Notes: generated from the sequence alone by a model not told the origin. Counted from the first letter of the stretch, positions 9,686 through 17,477 are shown. The stretch is 64,000 nt of DNA from Thalassotalea sp. (GCA_029237915.1 JAQWHD010000038.1:62001-126000), one strand, 5' to 3'. A program made the numbers and translations.

Positions 9686-10453
9686 CTACTGAGCAAAGCT
9701 AGGATCTAGGCGATACGCTTTACGCATCATCGCAGGCCATGCTTTTTGCCCACCAGTACTGCCGGTGTGCACTACTTTAGCCTGTACCATAATATTATCA
9801 ATTATAGGTTGAGGGATACTGGTAGTTTCCTGTCCTGCTGATTGCAACATTAATTGAATTTCACAGGCCCTGTTTAAATCATACATACGCATAAAAGCAT
9901 CGCCTATGGTTGCCCCTAATGTTAAGCCGCCATGATTGCGTAATAATAAATGATTATTACTGCCAAGGTTTTGCTGTAAGCGTTTTTTCTCATCAGGATT
10001 AACCGCTAAGCCTTCATAGTCGTGATAACTCATCGACGCCATAGAGAACATTGAATATTGGCTCAACGGCAACAAACCTTGTTTTTGTGATGCTACAGCA
10101 ATAGTAGAGTTGGTATGTAAATGCATCACACACTGTGCATCATGGCGCACTGCATGAATTGCACTATGAATAGTAAAACCTGCCGGGTTAATAGCAAATT
10201 CACCACCATCAAGCACATTGCCGTCAATATCAATTTTCACTAAATTAGACGCAGTAACCTCATCAAAGGCGATTCCAAAAGCATTTATCAAGTAATGTTC
10301 ACTATTAGGAATACGGGCAGAAATGTGGGTGTAAATGAGATCATCCCAACCAAAATGTGCAGTTAGGCGATAACATGCGGCTAAATCTACACGAGTTTGC
10401 CACTCGGCTTGTGATACTTTTTCTTTTAAATTTCTTTCGAGTAAATCGTACAC
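9686..10453 (-). CDS. Class II aldolase/adducin family protein
   Basis: The zinc-binding motifs of the L-fuculose-phosphate aldolase fold are present: HLHT near residue 110 and RNHGG near 170. The 255-residue length and the N-terminal ACYRLTAHFGWDDLIYTHISARIP segment are typical of the non-phosphorylated substrate branch of the family, which contains aldolases, decarboxylases and uncharacterised members. It is first in a two-gene operon with the sugar-acid dehydratase, so it may act on its product, but this is inference. Confidence 0.85.
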   Translation of the reverse strand: MYDLLERNLKEKVSQAEWQTRVDLAACYRLTAHFGWDDLIYTHISARIPNSEHYLINAFGIAFDEVTASNLVKIDIDGNVLDGGEFAINPAGFTIHSAIHAVRHDAQCVMHLHTNSTIAVASQKQGLLPLSQYSMFSMASMSYHDYEGLAVNPDEKKRLQQNLGSNNHLLLRNHGGLTLGATIGDAFMRMYDLNRACEIQLMLQSAGQETTSIPQPIIDNIMVQAKVVHTGSTGGQKAWPAMMRKAYRLDPSFAQ

Positions 10454-10568
10454 TTACTTTCCTTAAAGGCATTATTATAAACAGTATAACTGGAATTTAA
10501 TCTACTAGTAATCAATGTTACAGCAGAGTAAACTAATTTCAGCATATTTTTTAACAATGGACTAATTA

Positions 10569-11480
10569 ATGTTGAATAAAGTATTCTCAACAATTCTATG
10601 CATTTACAGCTTGATTTTAGTCAATCAAGTGGCTTTCGCCTTGGAATATAAACTTCCAGAGAATAATAGCCGCTTAATTGGAGAAATAACTAAACATACG
10701 GTCGCTAAAGGTGAGTTCTTTCAACAATTAGCACAGCGTTATAATGTTGGTTTTTTAGCTTTGATGGAAGCCAACCCAGGAATTGACCCCTTACTTCCCC
10801 AAGAAGGTACTGTACTTAGCATCCCTACCCAGATGATCTTACCTTATGGCAAGCACGAAGGTATTGTGATTAATCTATCAGAATTACGTCTTTATTATTT
10901 TAACAATGCTAAGCAAACCGTAAATGTGTTTCCTGTCGGTATTGGTAAAATAGGTAATGCTACGCCTAAATTGATCAGTGAAATTACTGAAAAACGCTCT
11001 AATCCAAATTGGTTTCCAACAGTGGATAAACGTAAAGAGCATTTTAAAAAATATGGGGTAGAACTTCCAAGAATGGTTAAGGCAGGTCCTAATAATCCAT
11101 TAGGTGATTACGCTATGCGCATTGGTCAAAGTACCTATTTAATTCATGGTACCAACCAACGATTTGGTATTGGCATGCGGGCTAGCTCGGGCTGCATTAG
11201 AATGAACCCGGAAGATATTGAATGGTTATTTAAGCAAGCGGACTCTGGTACTAAAGTAAAAATTATAGATGAACCGATAAAAATGACTTACCTAACACCT
11301 AGCCAACGTATGATTGAGATACATTCGCCATTATCTTTGAGTGATGACCACAAACCAAGTTTGTACCCTTTAAGTTCAGGGGTAAAAAACTTTATAGGTA
11401 AGGATCCAAAAGATTTAAAAGCGCTAGAGGAAATTATGAAAAAACCTAAAGGCTTACCTGTTCGTGTTGATTTACCTTAA
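10569..11480 (+). CDS. L,D-transpeptidase with LysM domain (ErfK/YbiS type)
   Basis: A signal peptide (about residues 1-24, ending VAFA) is followed by a LysM domain at about 41-88 (TVAKGEFFQQLAQRYNVGFLALMEANPGI) and a YkuD catalytic domain at about 97-233. The active-site signature is HGTNQRFGIGMRASSGCIRM with Cys209. In E. coli the ErfK/YbiS/YcfS enzymes link the C-terminal Lys of Lpp to diaminopimelate in peptidoglycan. The next gene downstream, convergent, is an Lpp-type lipoprotein, which strongly suggests that this is its anchoring enzyme. Confidence 0.93.
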   Translation: MLNKVFSTILCIYSLILVNQVAFALEYKLPENNSRLIGEITKHTVAKGEFFQQLAQRYNVGFLALMEANPGIDPLLPQEGTVLSIPTQMILPYGKHEGIVINLSELRLYYFNNAKQTVNVFPVGIGKIGNATPKLISEITEKRSNPNWFPTVDKRKEHFKKYGVELPRMVKAGPNNPLGDYAMRIGQSTYLIHGTNQRFGIGMRASSGCIRMNPEDIEWLFKQADSGTKVKIIDEPIKMTYLTPSQRMIEIHSPLSLSDDHKPSLYPLSSGVKNFIGKDPKDLKALEEIMKKPKGLPVRVDLP

Positions 11481-11529
11481 TATCAGAGAATAAAACCAAT
11501 TAGATTAATTTATGATAAAATCTGAGCAT

Positions 11530-11556
11530 AAAAAAACCAAGTCACCTTGGTTTTTT
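11530..11556. terminator. Bidirectional terminator between L,D-transpeptidase and lpp
   Basis: The sequence AAAAAACCAAG, loop TCA, then CTTGGTTTTTT (with one bulged C) forms a hairpin with T runs in both directions, between two convergent genes. Confidence 0.88.
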
Positions 11557-11576
11557 GGGCAGTAAAATATTAACCA

Positions 11577-11864
11577 TTATTTTTTATATGTGCTGACCAC
11601 ATTATCAACGCGCTCATTAGCTTGTGATGCTTTTGCTTGTGCATCCGCAGCCATTTCTTTAGCCGCTTGTGCATCAGCTGCACTTTGCTCTTGTGATGCT
11701 TTTAATTGACCAACTTCACCAGATAAGCTTTCTACCTGACTAGATAAGCTAGTAACTTTGGCATTTAAGGCGCTAAGATCTTGCTCCATTGCATCATTAT
11801 TGGCACAACCAGCTAAGCCTAAGGTTACTACCGCAGCTGCTAGAGTAATTATTTTCTTGTTCAT
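11577..11864 (-). CDS. lpp: Lpp-type major outer-membrane lipoprotein
   Basis: The 95-residue product has a lipobox LAGC with acylated Cys20, then a continuous heptad helix (LSALNAKVTSLSSQVESLSGEVGQL) and an Ala-rich segment. It ends RVDNVVSTYKK, with the C-terminal Lys that L,D-transpeptidases join to peptidoglycan. E. coli Lpp is 78 residues, so this copy has a somewhat longer helix. Its neighbour is a LysM L,D-transpeptidase, which supports the assignment. Confidence 0.88.
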   Translation of the reverse strand: MNKKIITLAAAVVTLGLAGCANNDAMEQDLSALNAKVTSLSSQVESLSGEVGQLKASQEQSAADAQAAKEMAADAQAKASQANERVDNVVSTYKK

Positions 11865-11903
11865 CCTGACACTCCATCGTTAACTTTTTATTAAATACAT
11901 ATA

Positions 11904-12065
11904 ATACCAAGTTGATTAATTAATTGCTCATTTTTAATGGTTAAAATGAATAACTACTGCGTTATAAAATTTATAAGTAGAATAACTACTTACTAAATTT
12001 TATGCCTTGTATTTACCCATTTTTCCTCATGAAAAAGTAGAACACTTAATTAGTCAAATTGGTAT
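11904..12065. mobile_element. MITE-like palindromic repeat, copy 1 (162 bp)
   Basis: The element begins ATACCAA and ends TTGGTAT and is an imperfect palindrome along its whole length, with a strong inner hairpin (ATAAAATTTATAAGTAG against CTACTTACTAAATTTTAT). A second copy of the same length lies about 13.7 kb downstream with only scattered differences. It carries no ORF. This is the structure of a non-autonomous miniature element or a REP/BIME-like repeat. It lies upstream of lpp. Confidence 0.85.
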
Positions 12066-12167
12066 AGCTTTAACTCTATGCACTTTCAGTATGGCATAAA
12101 TAATAAAATACCTCATAAAAATGTTAATTATAAGTAACTTATGGTGATTATTAATAACAATTAGGTA

Positions 12168-12260
12168 TTACGTAGTTAAAACAGGTAAACCTAAATCTTC
12201 TTTAACATTTTCCGTGACCATATAAGTGGGAATTTGAGATACCCCTGATATATTTAGAGC
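12168..12260 (-). pseudogene. Possible C-terminal gene remnant
   Basis: On the minus strand a 30-codon open stretch reads ALNISGVSQIPTYMVTEN and continues to a stop. It reads like the end of a real protein, yet an in-frame stop directly precedes it and no start is present. I cannot name a parent family. The rest of the 560-bp gap holds the MITE copy and the znuB terminator. Confidence 0.3.
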
Positions 12261-12376
12261 CTAGTTACTGACAAACAGTCACTATGGGGACAACGGCGGC
12301 TGGTGGTAATGCCTCGTTAATGACTATAGTGGCAACTAGTGGCAACTGACTAAATTTAAGTTAGGCCTCGTATAAC

Positions 12377-12400
12377 AAAAAGGGAACCTGTCGGTTCCCT
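12377..12400 (-). terminator. Intrinsic terminator of the zinc operon
   Basis: AGGGAACC and GGTTCCCT pair around a 4-base loop; on the minus strand the stem is followed by TTTTGTT. Confidence 0.88.
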
Positions 12401-12426
12401 ATTCTATGTAAGCTTTATAATCAAGT

Positions 12427-13191
12427 TTACTGCTGATGTAACCTGGTCATTTTCTTTATTATTAGACTCGCTAATAAAGCAGTAAACGCTAAGGTCCAAA
12501 CAATCGTTGAACCACTAGGTAAATCATATAGCGCTGAGATCACCAATCCCATTAAATAAGCGACAAAGCCGATTATATAAGCCAAACGATGATTAAATCG
12601 AGCTAACCTTATTGTAGCTAATGCAGGAATGATCAAGGTACTAAATACTAAAAATACCCCTACCATTTGCACTGAACTAGTGATTGCTATCGCAAAAATA
12701 AAGTAAAACCATTTACCATTGAGGATCGCTGGCTTGGTTATAATAAGTGCCATTAATAAAATATATAAACCGATGTGCAAATATAAATCTGAGAAGGTAA
12801 CCCAGAGAATTTGCCCTGATAAGACTTGTTTTAATAAATCTCCACCATGCGGGTCATTAGCTAAAAGTAAATAAGCACCCGTTGCCGACAACACATACAA
12901 ACAACCAATCAAAGCTTCTAAGTTATGCTTAGAATAACGCTCAAATAGTGCAATAAGACTTGCCCCAGACAAAGCAAAAATTGCTGCAACAATATAACTA
13001 GCACCCGGTAGATGATGCTCTAAATCTAAGGTAGTAACCAAGACAGCACCTAAACCAGCAATTTGAGCTATCGCTAAATCAATAAAGATAATACCGCGTT
13101 TTAACACTTGAAAGCCTAACGGCACATGCGTGATCAGCACGAGTAACCCAGCAACTAGCGCCGGTAATAAAATATCAATTAACTCAAACAT
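12427..13191 (-). CDS. znuB: Zinc/manganese ABC transporter permease (ZnuB-like)
   Basis: This 254-residue protein has seven to eight hydrophobic helices and the ABC-3 family pattern: LLITHVPLGFQVLKRGIIFIDLAIAQIAGLG near the N-terminus, which carries the ATPase-coupling region, and VGVFLVFSTLIIPALATIRLA later. It would form the inner-membrane pore for zinc delivered by the substrate-binding protein encoded just upstream. The ATPase subunit ZnuC is absent from this operon and from the whole window, so it must be encoded elsewhere. Confidence 0.87.
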   Translation of the reverse strand: MFELIDILLPALVAGLLVLITHVPLGFQVLKRGIIFIDLAIAQIAGLGAVLVTTLDLEHHLPGASYIVAAIFALSGASLIALFERYSKHNLEALIGCLYVLSATGAYLLLANDPHGGDLLKQVLSGQILWVTFSDLYLHIGLYILLMALIITKPAILNGKWFYFIFAIAITSSVQMVGVFLVFSTLIIPALATIRLARFNHRLAYIIGFVAYLMGLVISALYDLPSGSTIVWTLAFTALLASLIIKKMTRLHQQ

Positions 13192-13242
13192 ATTGATTTA
13201 TTCTGCTTATTTTAATTTTGCTGTATTGCATTATTAGTTCGC

Positions 13243-14154
13243 TTAAATAGCACTTTTAATTAAGTTAATGTGCTGAGTCATCATTGAAAATAAATCGCTA
13301 GCTTGTTCATTACCGCCAACGGTGTACGGTAATTGCACACTGTTTATATTGGTTTTCTCTTGTAACCAACTAGCTGCTTTCTTGTCTTGATAGCCAGTAT
13401 AAACCACTAATTTAACCTGTTGTTTTTCTACAATATCCAGCACGGTCATTAAGTGTGAAGTGGTTGGCGGCAAACCTGGTTTAGGCTCTAGATCACCCAC
13501 TTGCTGCATACCTAAAAATTCAAACAAATAACGAAATGACGAATGGTAAGCAATAACTTTCAGCCCTTTCAATGCTTGCGCTTGGCTCTGCCATTCAACA
13601 GTTGCCTGTTGCCAACGAGTTAAGAAATCAGCTAAATTATTCTGATAAATCTCACTATTATCACTATCAAGTTGCGATAGCTTATTAGTTAGAGCTTTTG
13701 CTAACTGTGCTATACGCTCTGGATCTAAATGTACGTGCGGATTACCTAATGAATGCACATCCCCCATAGACCTATCAACCGTAACTGGAATATCTAAATT
13801 GACTACGTGATCAGACGCATAAAACAGGCCTTTATCAACCGATTGCACATCCCGGTTATTTGATTTGGCTTGTAGCATTGGCAACCAACCAATTTCTAAA
13901 TCCGCGCCTGCACATACAACTAAATCTGCTCGGCGCATTTTTGAGATCAAGCTTGGTCTAGCTTGAATAAAGTGCGGGTCTTGATACGCCGTTGTCGCAC
14001 TGTAAATTGTTGCTTCATCGCCCACTAATTCTTGTGCAAGTGCAGCATATTCAGGCTCACAAGCAAAAATATTCAGCTCAGCCTTAGCAGGCAAAGCCAC
14101 AACAGTAGATAAAACAGCAAGACTAATTAAAAAACGCTTAAAATTGATGTGCAC
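13243..14154 (-). CDS. znuA: Zinc ABC transporter substrate-binding protein (ZnuA-like)
   Basis: A signal peptide (to about ALPAKA) precedes a cluster A-I metal-binding protein. Probable ligands are His in QDPHFIQARPS, His in GNPHVHLDP and His in AYHSSFRYLFEF. The long His-rich loop found in many ZnuA proteins is missing; a comparable His/Asp/Glu-rich stretch is instead in the preceding outer-membrane protein. The start is GTG with a strong TAGGAG site 6 bases upstream, and it overlaps the end of the preceding gene by 17 bases, which indicates translational coupling. Confidence 0.9.
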   Translation of the reverse strand: MHINFKRFLISLAVLSTVVALPAKAELNIFACEPEYAALAQELVGDEATIYSATTAYQDPHFIQARPSLISKMRRADLVVCAGADLEIGWLPMLQAKSNNRDVQSVDKGLFYASDHVVNLDIPVTVDRSMGDVHSLGNPHVHLDPERIAQLAKALTNKLSQLDSDNSEIYQNNLADFLTRWQQATVEWQSQAQALKGLKVIAYHSSFRYLFEFLGMQQVGDLEPKPGLPPTTSHLMTVLDIVEKQQVKLVVYTGYQDKKAASWLQEKTNINSVQLPYTVGGNEQASDLFSMMTQHINLIKSAI

Positions 14155-15367
14155 CGTGAGCTCCTAATGCCATGTTAAATTGCAAAGTAATTTGGTCATC
14201 GGTGATATCTTCAACCGATTTATCTTGGTTATACTGCAAACGCACCGTTGAGAAATGTGAATGACGATATTCAACCATAGCGGTAGATACTTCTGGCTTA
14301 AAGTCGTCTGAGTATGGTTCATCAAAATCAATTTGCGAATAACGTAAGCCTGCTGCCCAGTTTGGAGTAAACTGATATACAGCACTTACATAAAAGCCCT
14401 GATGGCTAACATCGATACTATCTAAGTGTTCTTCAGCTAAGCTAGTAATAGGCTCTTCATGTTCTTCGTGCTCTTCTTCATGGTGTAACTCGCCGTCTTC
14501 TTCTACAAAAAAGTATTCAGTCGCTAAGGTGAAGTTTTGATATTTATAGTTACCATTTGGCGCCCACTTCCAAACGGCATCAATAATATAGTAATCTTTA
14601 CTACCACTGAAATCACAAACACCAAACGCTTCATGACCATGTTCTTCTTCCATTTCAGCATCATCATGTTCTTCATGTTCGTCTTCATGAGCGTGACTAC
14701 TACATGAGCCTTCATCATTATCGAAACCTAAATACGACGCGCCAAGTTGCCAGCTATTCTCAATGTTGAAATCACCGCCAGTTTTCACAAAAGCAGAATA
14801 TGCACCAATACCATCACCTTCAGCGTAAGCTGGCATGCTGCCACCTTTTAGTAACTCAGTACCAAACTCTAAATACATATCGGTTGGTGCTAGCCAAGAT
14901 AAGCGCACACCGTCATCATAATAGTGACCATTTAAAAAGGTGCGATAAACTAGAGGCCTATCGGCAAAGCTGTCAGTATGAGCATGCTTGCCATTTAAGT
15001 AACCTACGTTTGATAAAAATCGACCAAATCTAAGTGATAAATCATAAGGTAATGCCGTGGTTTGAATAAATGCTTCTTCTAGTTCAACTTCGGTTTCACC
15101 TTCGTGCTCATCAAGCACAATAGTAAGTTTACCCATAAACATATCATCGATAGGCGCACTGATAGCCAGTTCGGTATGGTCAGTCCAAAAGCCTTGTTTT
15201 AAACCAGCACCATGTTCATCAACCCCATAGCCTGCGACTCCCGAAAAGTCATCTCGTTCGGTAAAACCAACATTTATAATGGCACTGATATTAAGTTGGT
15301 CTTGTGCAAGAGCAGCACCTGAAAAGCTAGTCGCAAGCACGACAGCGGTTGTATTAATTAACTTCAT
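14138..15367 (-). CDS. Outer-membrane beta-barrel protein with His/Glu-rich loops, putative zinc porin
   Basis: A signal peptide (ending GAALA) is followed by alternating amphipathic strands, and the chain ends in Phe, as expected for a BAM-assembled barrel. Two acidic, His-rich stretches stand out: AHEDEHEEHDDAEMEEEHGHEAFG near residues 220-250 and HHEEEHEEHEE near 300. They are probably extracellular loops that could bind zinc. It is not a TonB-dependent receptor: it is only 409 residues long and I see no plug domain. Being fused in an operon with ZnuA and ZnuB behind a Zur-like site suggests passage or capture of zinc at the outer membrane. Confidence 0.72.
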   Translation of the reverse strand: MKLINTTAVVLATSFSGAALAQDQLNISAIINVGFTERDDFSGVAGYGVDEHGAGLKQGFWTDHTELAISAPIDDMFMGKLTIVLDEHEGETEVELEEAFIQTTALPYDLSLRFGRFLSNVGYLNGKHAHTDSFADRPLVYRTFLNGHYYDDGVRLSWLAPTDMYLEFGTELLKGGSMPAYAEGDGIGAYSAFVKTGGDFNIENSWQLGASYLGFDNDEGSCSSHAHEDEHEEHDDAEMEEEHGHEAFGVCDFSGSKDYYIIDAVWKWAPNGNYKYQNFTLATEYFFVEEDGELHHEEEHEEHEEPITSLAEEHLDSIDVSHQGFYVSAVYQFTPNWAAGLRYSQIDFDEPYSDDFKPEVSTAMVEYRHSHFSTVRLQYNQDKSVEDITDDQITLQFNMALGAHGAHQF

Positions 15368-15427
15368 TTTAATTTTCCTAAATATAAATAGACGCTCTTT
15401 GCAAAATACAAAGAGAATAAGATCTGA

Positions 15428-15730
15428 TTAGTAAAAATTAATTGGTGGCGCTCGGCTTAAATAGGCTTTAGTAAACGGGTATACAACATGAGTTGACGTA
15501 TGAATAAATGCGATTGTTTTAAAGTCAACAATGGCAATATTTAAGGTTGGTGAGGGTAAATCAAAATCATCTAAAACCGATGATGAACAGGTTTTACAAT
15601 GTACTTCATGGACAGTTGAATCATGATCAGCATAATGCATAGCTTTTGCCAAAGGCATAAACAACAATAAAGCCACCATTGCGATTAAAGCAATAATGTT
15701 ATTTTGTTTAAATTTTGGCTGAAGATTCAT
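15428..15730 (-). CDS. Small envelope protein with His and CxxC motifs, zinc-operon associated
   Basis: This 100-residue protein has one N-terminal hydrophobic segment (IIALIAMVALLLFMPLAKA) that could be a cleaved signal or an anchor. The following HYADHDSTVHEVHCKTC could bind a metal ion, and the end, AYLSRAPPINFY, is a pattern I associate with small exported proteins of metal-regulated operons (DUF2946-like). It is the first gene behind the Zur-like palindrome. The function is unknown; a periplasmic zinc-binding or sensing role is an inference. Confidence 0.6.
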   Translation of the reverse strand: MNLQPKFKQNNIIALIAMVALLLFMPLAKAMHYADHDSTVHEVHCKTCSSSVLDDFDLPSPTLNIAIVDFKTIAFIHTSTHVVYPFTKAYLSRAPPINFY

Positions 15731-15756
15731 TTGATCAATTGACTCAAATTATAAGA

Positions 15757-15789
15757 TATAGTTAATGTTATATTATAACATTAACTATA
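15757..15789. promoter_or_regulatory. Probable Zur box, 33-bp perfect palindrome
   Basis: Two perfect 16-bp arms (TATAGTTAATGTTATA) flank one central base. The core GTTATATTATAAC matches the gammaproteobacterial Zur operator pattern GTTATAnTATAAC. It lies 26 bp upstream of the first gene of the zinc operon and about 100 bp upstream of the divergent crotonase gene. Repression of the minus-strand operon by zinc-loaded Zur is the natural reading. Confidence 0.88.
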
Positions 15790-15889
15790 GCAAACTTATC
15801 GGACTTATTATCCCTAACTAGCGTGATATGAAATTAAGAGTTAACCTAGAATCAAGTACAAACACAAGCACAAGCTAGAAATAATAAAA

Positions 15890-16708
15890 ATGGATTTAAA
15901 TATGCCTAACTCACCAGTTACTATCAGTATCGAAAACAACATAGCTTTAGTTACCCTCAATAAAGCAGAAAAAAGAAATGCGCTTGATATCGAGATGTTC
16001 AAAACATTAGATAAAGTGAGTAAAGACCTAAGAAAGAATACTTTACTGCGAGCAGTTATCGTTAATGCCAATGGCGAAGACTTTTGCAGCGGACTCGACA
16101 TAAAATCGGTATTAAGTAATAAATCATCGGCACTGTCTTTACTTTTCAAATGGCTTCCAGGACAGGCAAATTTAGCACAGCGAGTTTCAAATAATTGGCG
16201 AAAAATCCCTGTACCTGTGATCATGGCAATCCATGGTAGATGTTGGGGCGGAGGCTTACAAATAGCACTAGGTGGGGATTTTAGAATAGCCAACGAGCAA
16301 GCTTCATTCTCGGTAATGGAAGGTAAATGGGGCTTAATTCCCGACATGGGTGGCAACCTTGTACTGCGAGAAATACTAGCCAAAGACATTGCTTTAAAGC
16401 TCACCATGACGGCTGAGGTAATTAGTGCAGAAGCTGCATTAAATTATGGATTAATTACCGAAATAAATAACCAGCCGCTGCAAGCAAGCTACGCACTAGC
16501 TCAGCAAATAAGTGAACGTTCACCCGATAGCGTTGCTGCGGTTAAAAAGCTTTATCATAGTAATTGGGTTAAAGCTGACTGGGTGATGCTAGCTAAGGAA
16601 AGCTATTATCAAATAAAAGTTTTGTTAGGGAAAAATCAAAAAATCGCGGTGAAAAAACAATTAAAACCAGAGCAAAGCAACGAATACCTAGCTAGAAAAA
16701 AGTGGTAA
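15890..16708 (+). CDS. Crotonase/enoyl-CoA hydratase family protein
   Basis: The 272-residue sequence has the crotonase fold marks: LNKAEKRNALDIEMF, the first oxyanion-hole segment GEDFCSGLDIKSVL, and HGRCWGGGLQIALGGDFRIA with the second oxyanion Gly. The catalytic region (SVMEGKWGLIPDMGG) has Glu at the first position and Asp at the second, so hydratase, isomerase or another crotonase reaction is possible. A second ATG four codons in (MPNSPVT) has a slightly better ribosome site and may be the true start. Confidence 0.85.
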   Translation: MDLNMPNSPVTISIENNIALVTLNKAEKRNALDIEMFKTLDKVSKDLRKNTLLRAVIVNANGEDFCSGLDIKSVLSNKSSALSLLFKWLPGQANLAQRVSNNWRKIPVPVIMAIHGRCWGGGLQIALGGDFRIANEQASFSVMEGKWGLIPDMGGNLVLREILAKDIALKLTMTAEVISAEAALNYGLITEINNQPLQASYALAQQISERSPDSVAAVKKLYHSNWVKADWVMLAKESYYQIKVLLGKNQKIAVKKQLKPEQSNEYLARKKW

Positions 16709-16715
16709 GAATTAA

Positions 16716-16778
16716 AATAGCTTTGTTCAAAATAATGATCACCAATACTTGATGATCATTATTTTGAACAAGGCTATT
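16716..16778. repeat. Near-perfect 26-bp inverted repeat, possible terminator
   Basis: Arms AATAGCTTTGTTCAAAATAA... and its mirror differ at one base in 26, with an 11-base loop. It follows the crotonase stop by 7 bp. The T tract is poor, so it may be a bidirectional terminator, an RNA-stabilising hairpin or a small mobile palindrome. Confidence 0.8.
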
Positions 16779-16788
16779 TATACTAAGT

Positions 16789-16923
16789 CTATTGCTGACC
16801 TAATACATTCTTTGAAATTTTCTTAGCGGCTTTAGCAGCTTTTTTTTCTTTAGGGCTTAATAGTGCCTGCTTTTTACCACTTTTTTTACTGTCTTGTCCT
16901 TTACTCAGGGTTTAACTAGACAT
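16789..16923 (-). pseudogene. Small Lys-rich protein gene with in-frame stop after codon 3
   Basis: Too short for the ORF track. From ATG it reads MSS, stop, then LSKGQDSKKSGKKQALL and SPKEKKAAKAAKKISKNVLGQQ. Small basic proteins starting MSKGQDSKK are common in related bacteria, so the body looks genuine. Here the natural Met appears to be CTG (codon 6), or a TAA has broken the reading frame after the upstream ATG. Either a recent pseudogene or a gene using CTG as start. Confidence 0.5.
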
Positions 16924-17210
16924 CTTTCCTTTTGAAATAATTAATTAAACCGAAAGTTAGTTTGAGCCAACCTAAGGACTGTAATTACGCAATACCTTAC
17001 ATAAAGGTGCAAGTTAATGGTAACAACATCAGTATGTGCCTATGAACAAGCAATAGATAGCAATAGATCCATTGACCTATCACTATGCTTATTCTCCATA
17101 ACTCTAATAGGATAAATAACAATTAAAATTTTAATATGAACCATTTCTAACTCATCTACGTAACTCTACCCATGCAACAAAAAAGATCAGCAAAGCACTT
17201 AGGAGATATT

Positions 17211-17462
17211 ATGATGTATGAACCAACAATTATCGGTATGGCAGACTCAACCACTTACTTGGTGGGTAGAACAGATAACCAAGATAATTTTGATGCTCTA
17301 CCCCAGCTAGGGAGGATTGCTCAATGCAGTTCGTTATCTATGGCAAAATCCTTACTCATAGAACACAATGTGCATTGCGCGCAACTCACATTACAAACTG
17401 CTTACGATGAAATGTGTGGTCTACCCGCTTGTGAACCATTTAAACAAACCATCAATTTTTAA
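17211..17462 (+). CDS. DUF6482 family protein
   Basis: I place the start at the ATG preceded by AGGAG at 5-base spacing, which removes 13 residues from the ORF-track protein and gives MMYEPTIIGMADSTTYLVGR. The remainder, with LSMAKSLLIEHNV and the end QTAYDEMCGLPAC, resembles DUF6482 proteins of marine gammaproteobacteria. These are small cytosolic proteins of unknown role. It heads a short run with the next two genes. Confidence 0.65.
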   Translation: MMYEPTIIGMADSTTYLVGRTDNQDNFDALPQLGRIAQCSSLSMAKSLLIEHNVHCAQLTLQTAYDEMCGLPACEPFKQTINF

Positions 17463-17477
17463 CAAAGTAGGCTATCT

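Noticed and set aside
14138-15367. His-rich barrel as a ZnuD-type TonB-dependent receptor
   Set aside because: At 409 residues it is too short and I see no plug domain.
15841-16407. 188-aa minus-strand ORF over the crotonase gene
   Set aside because: The plus-strand frame has full crotonase motifs; the minus frame is Ser/Leu-rich shadow.
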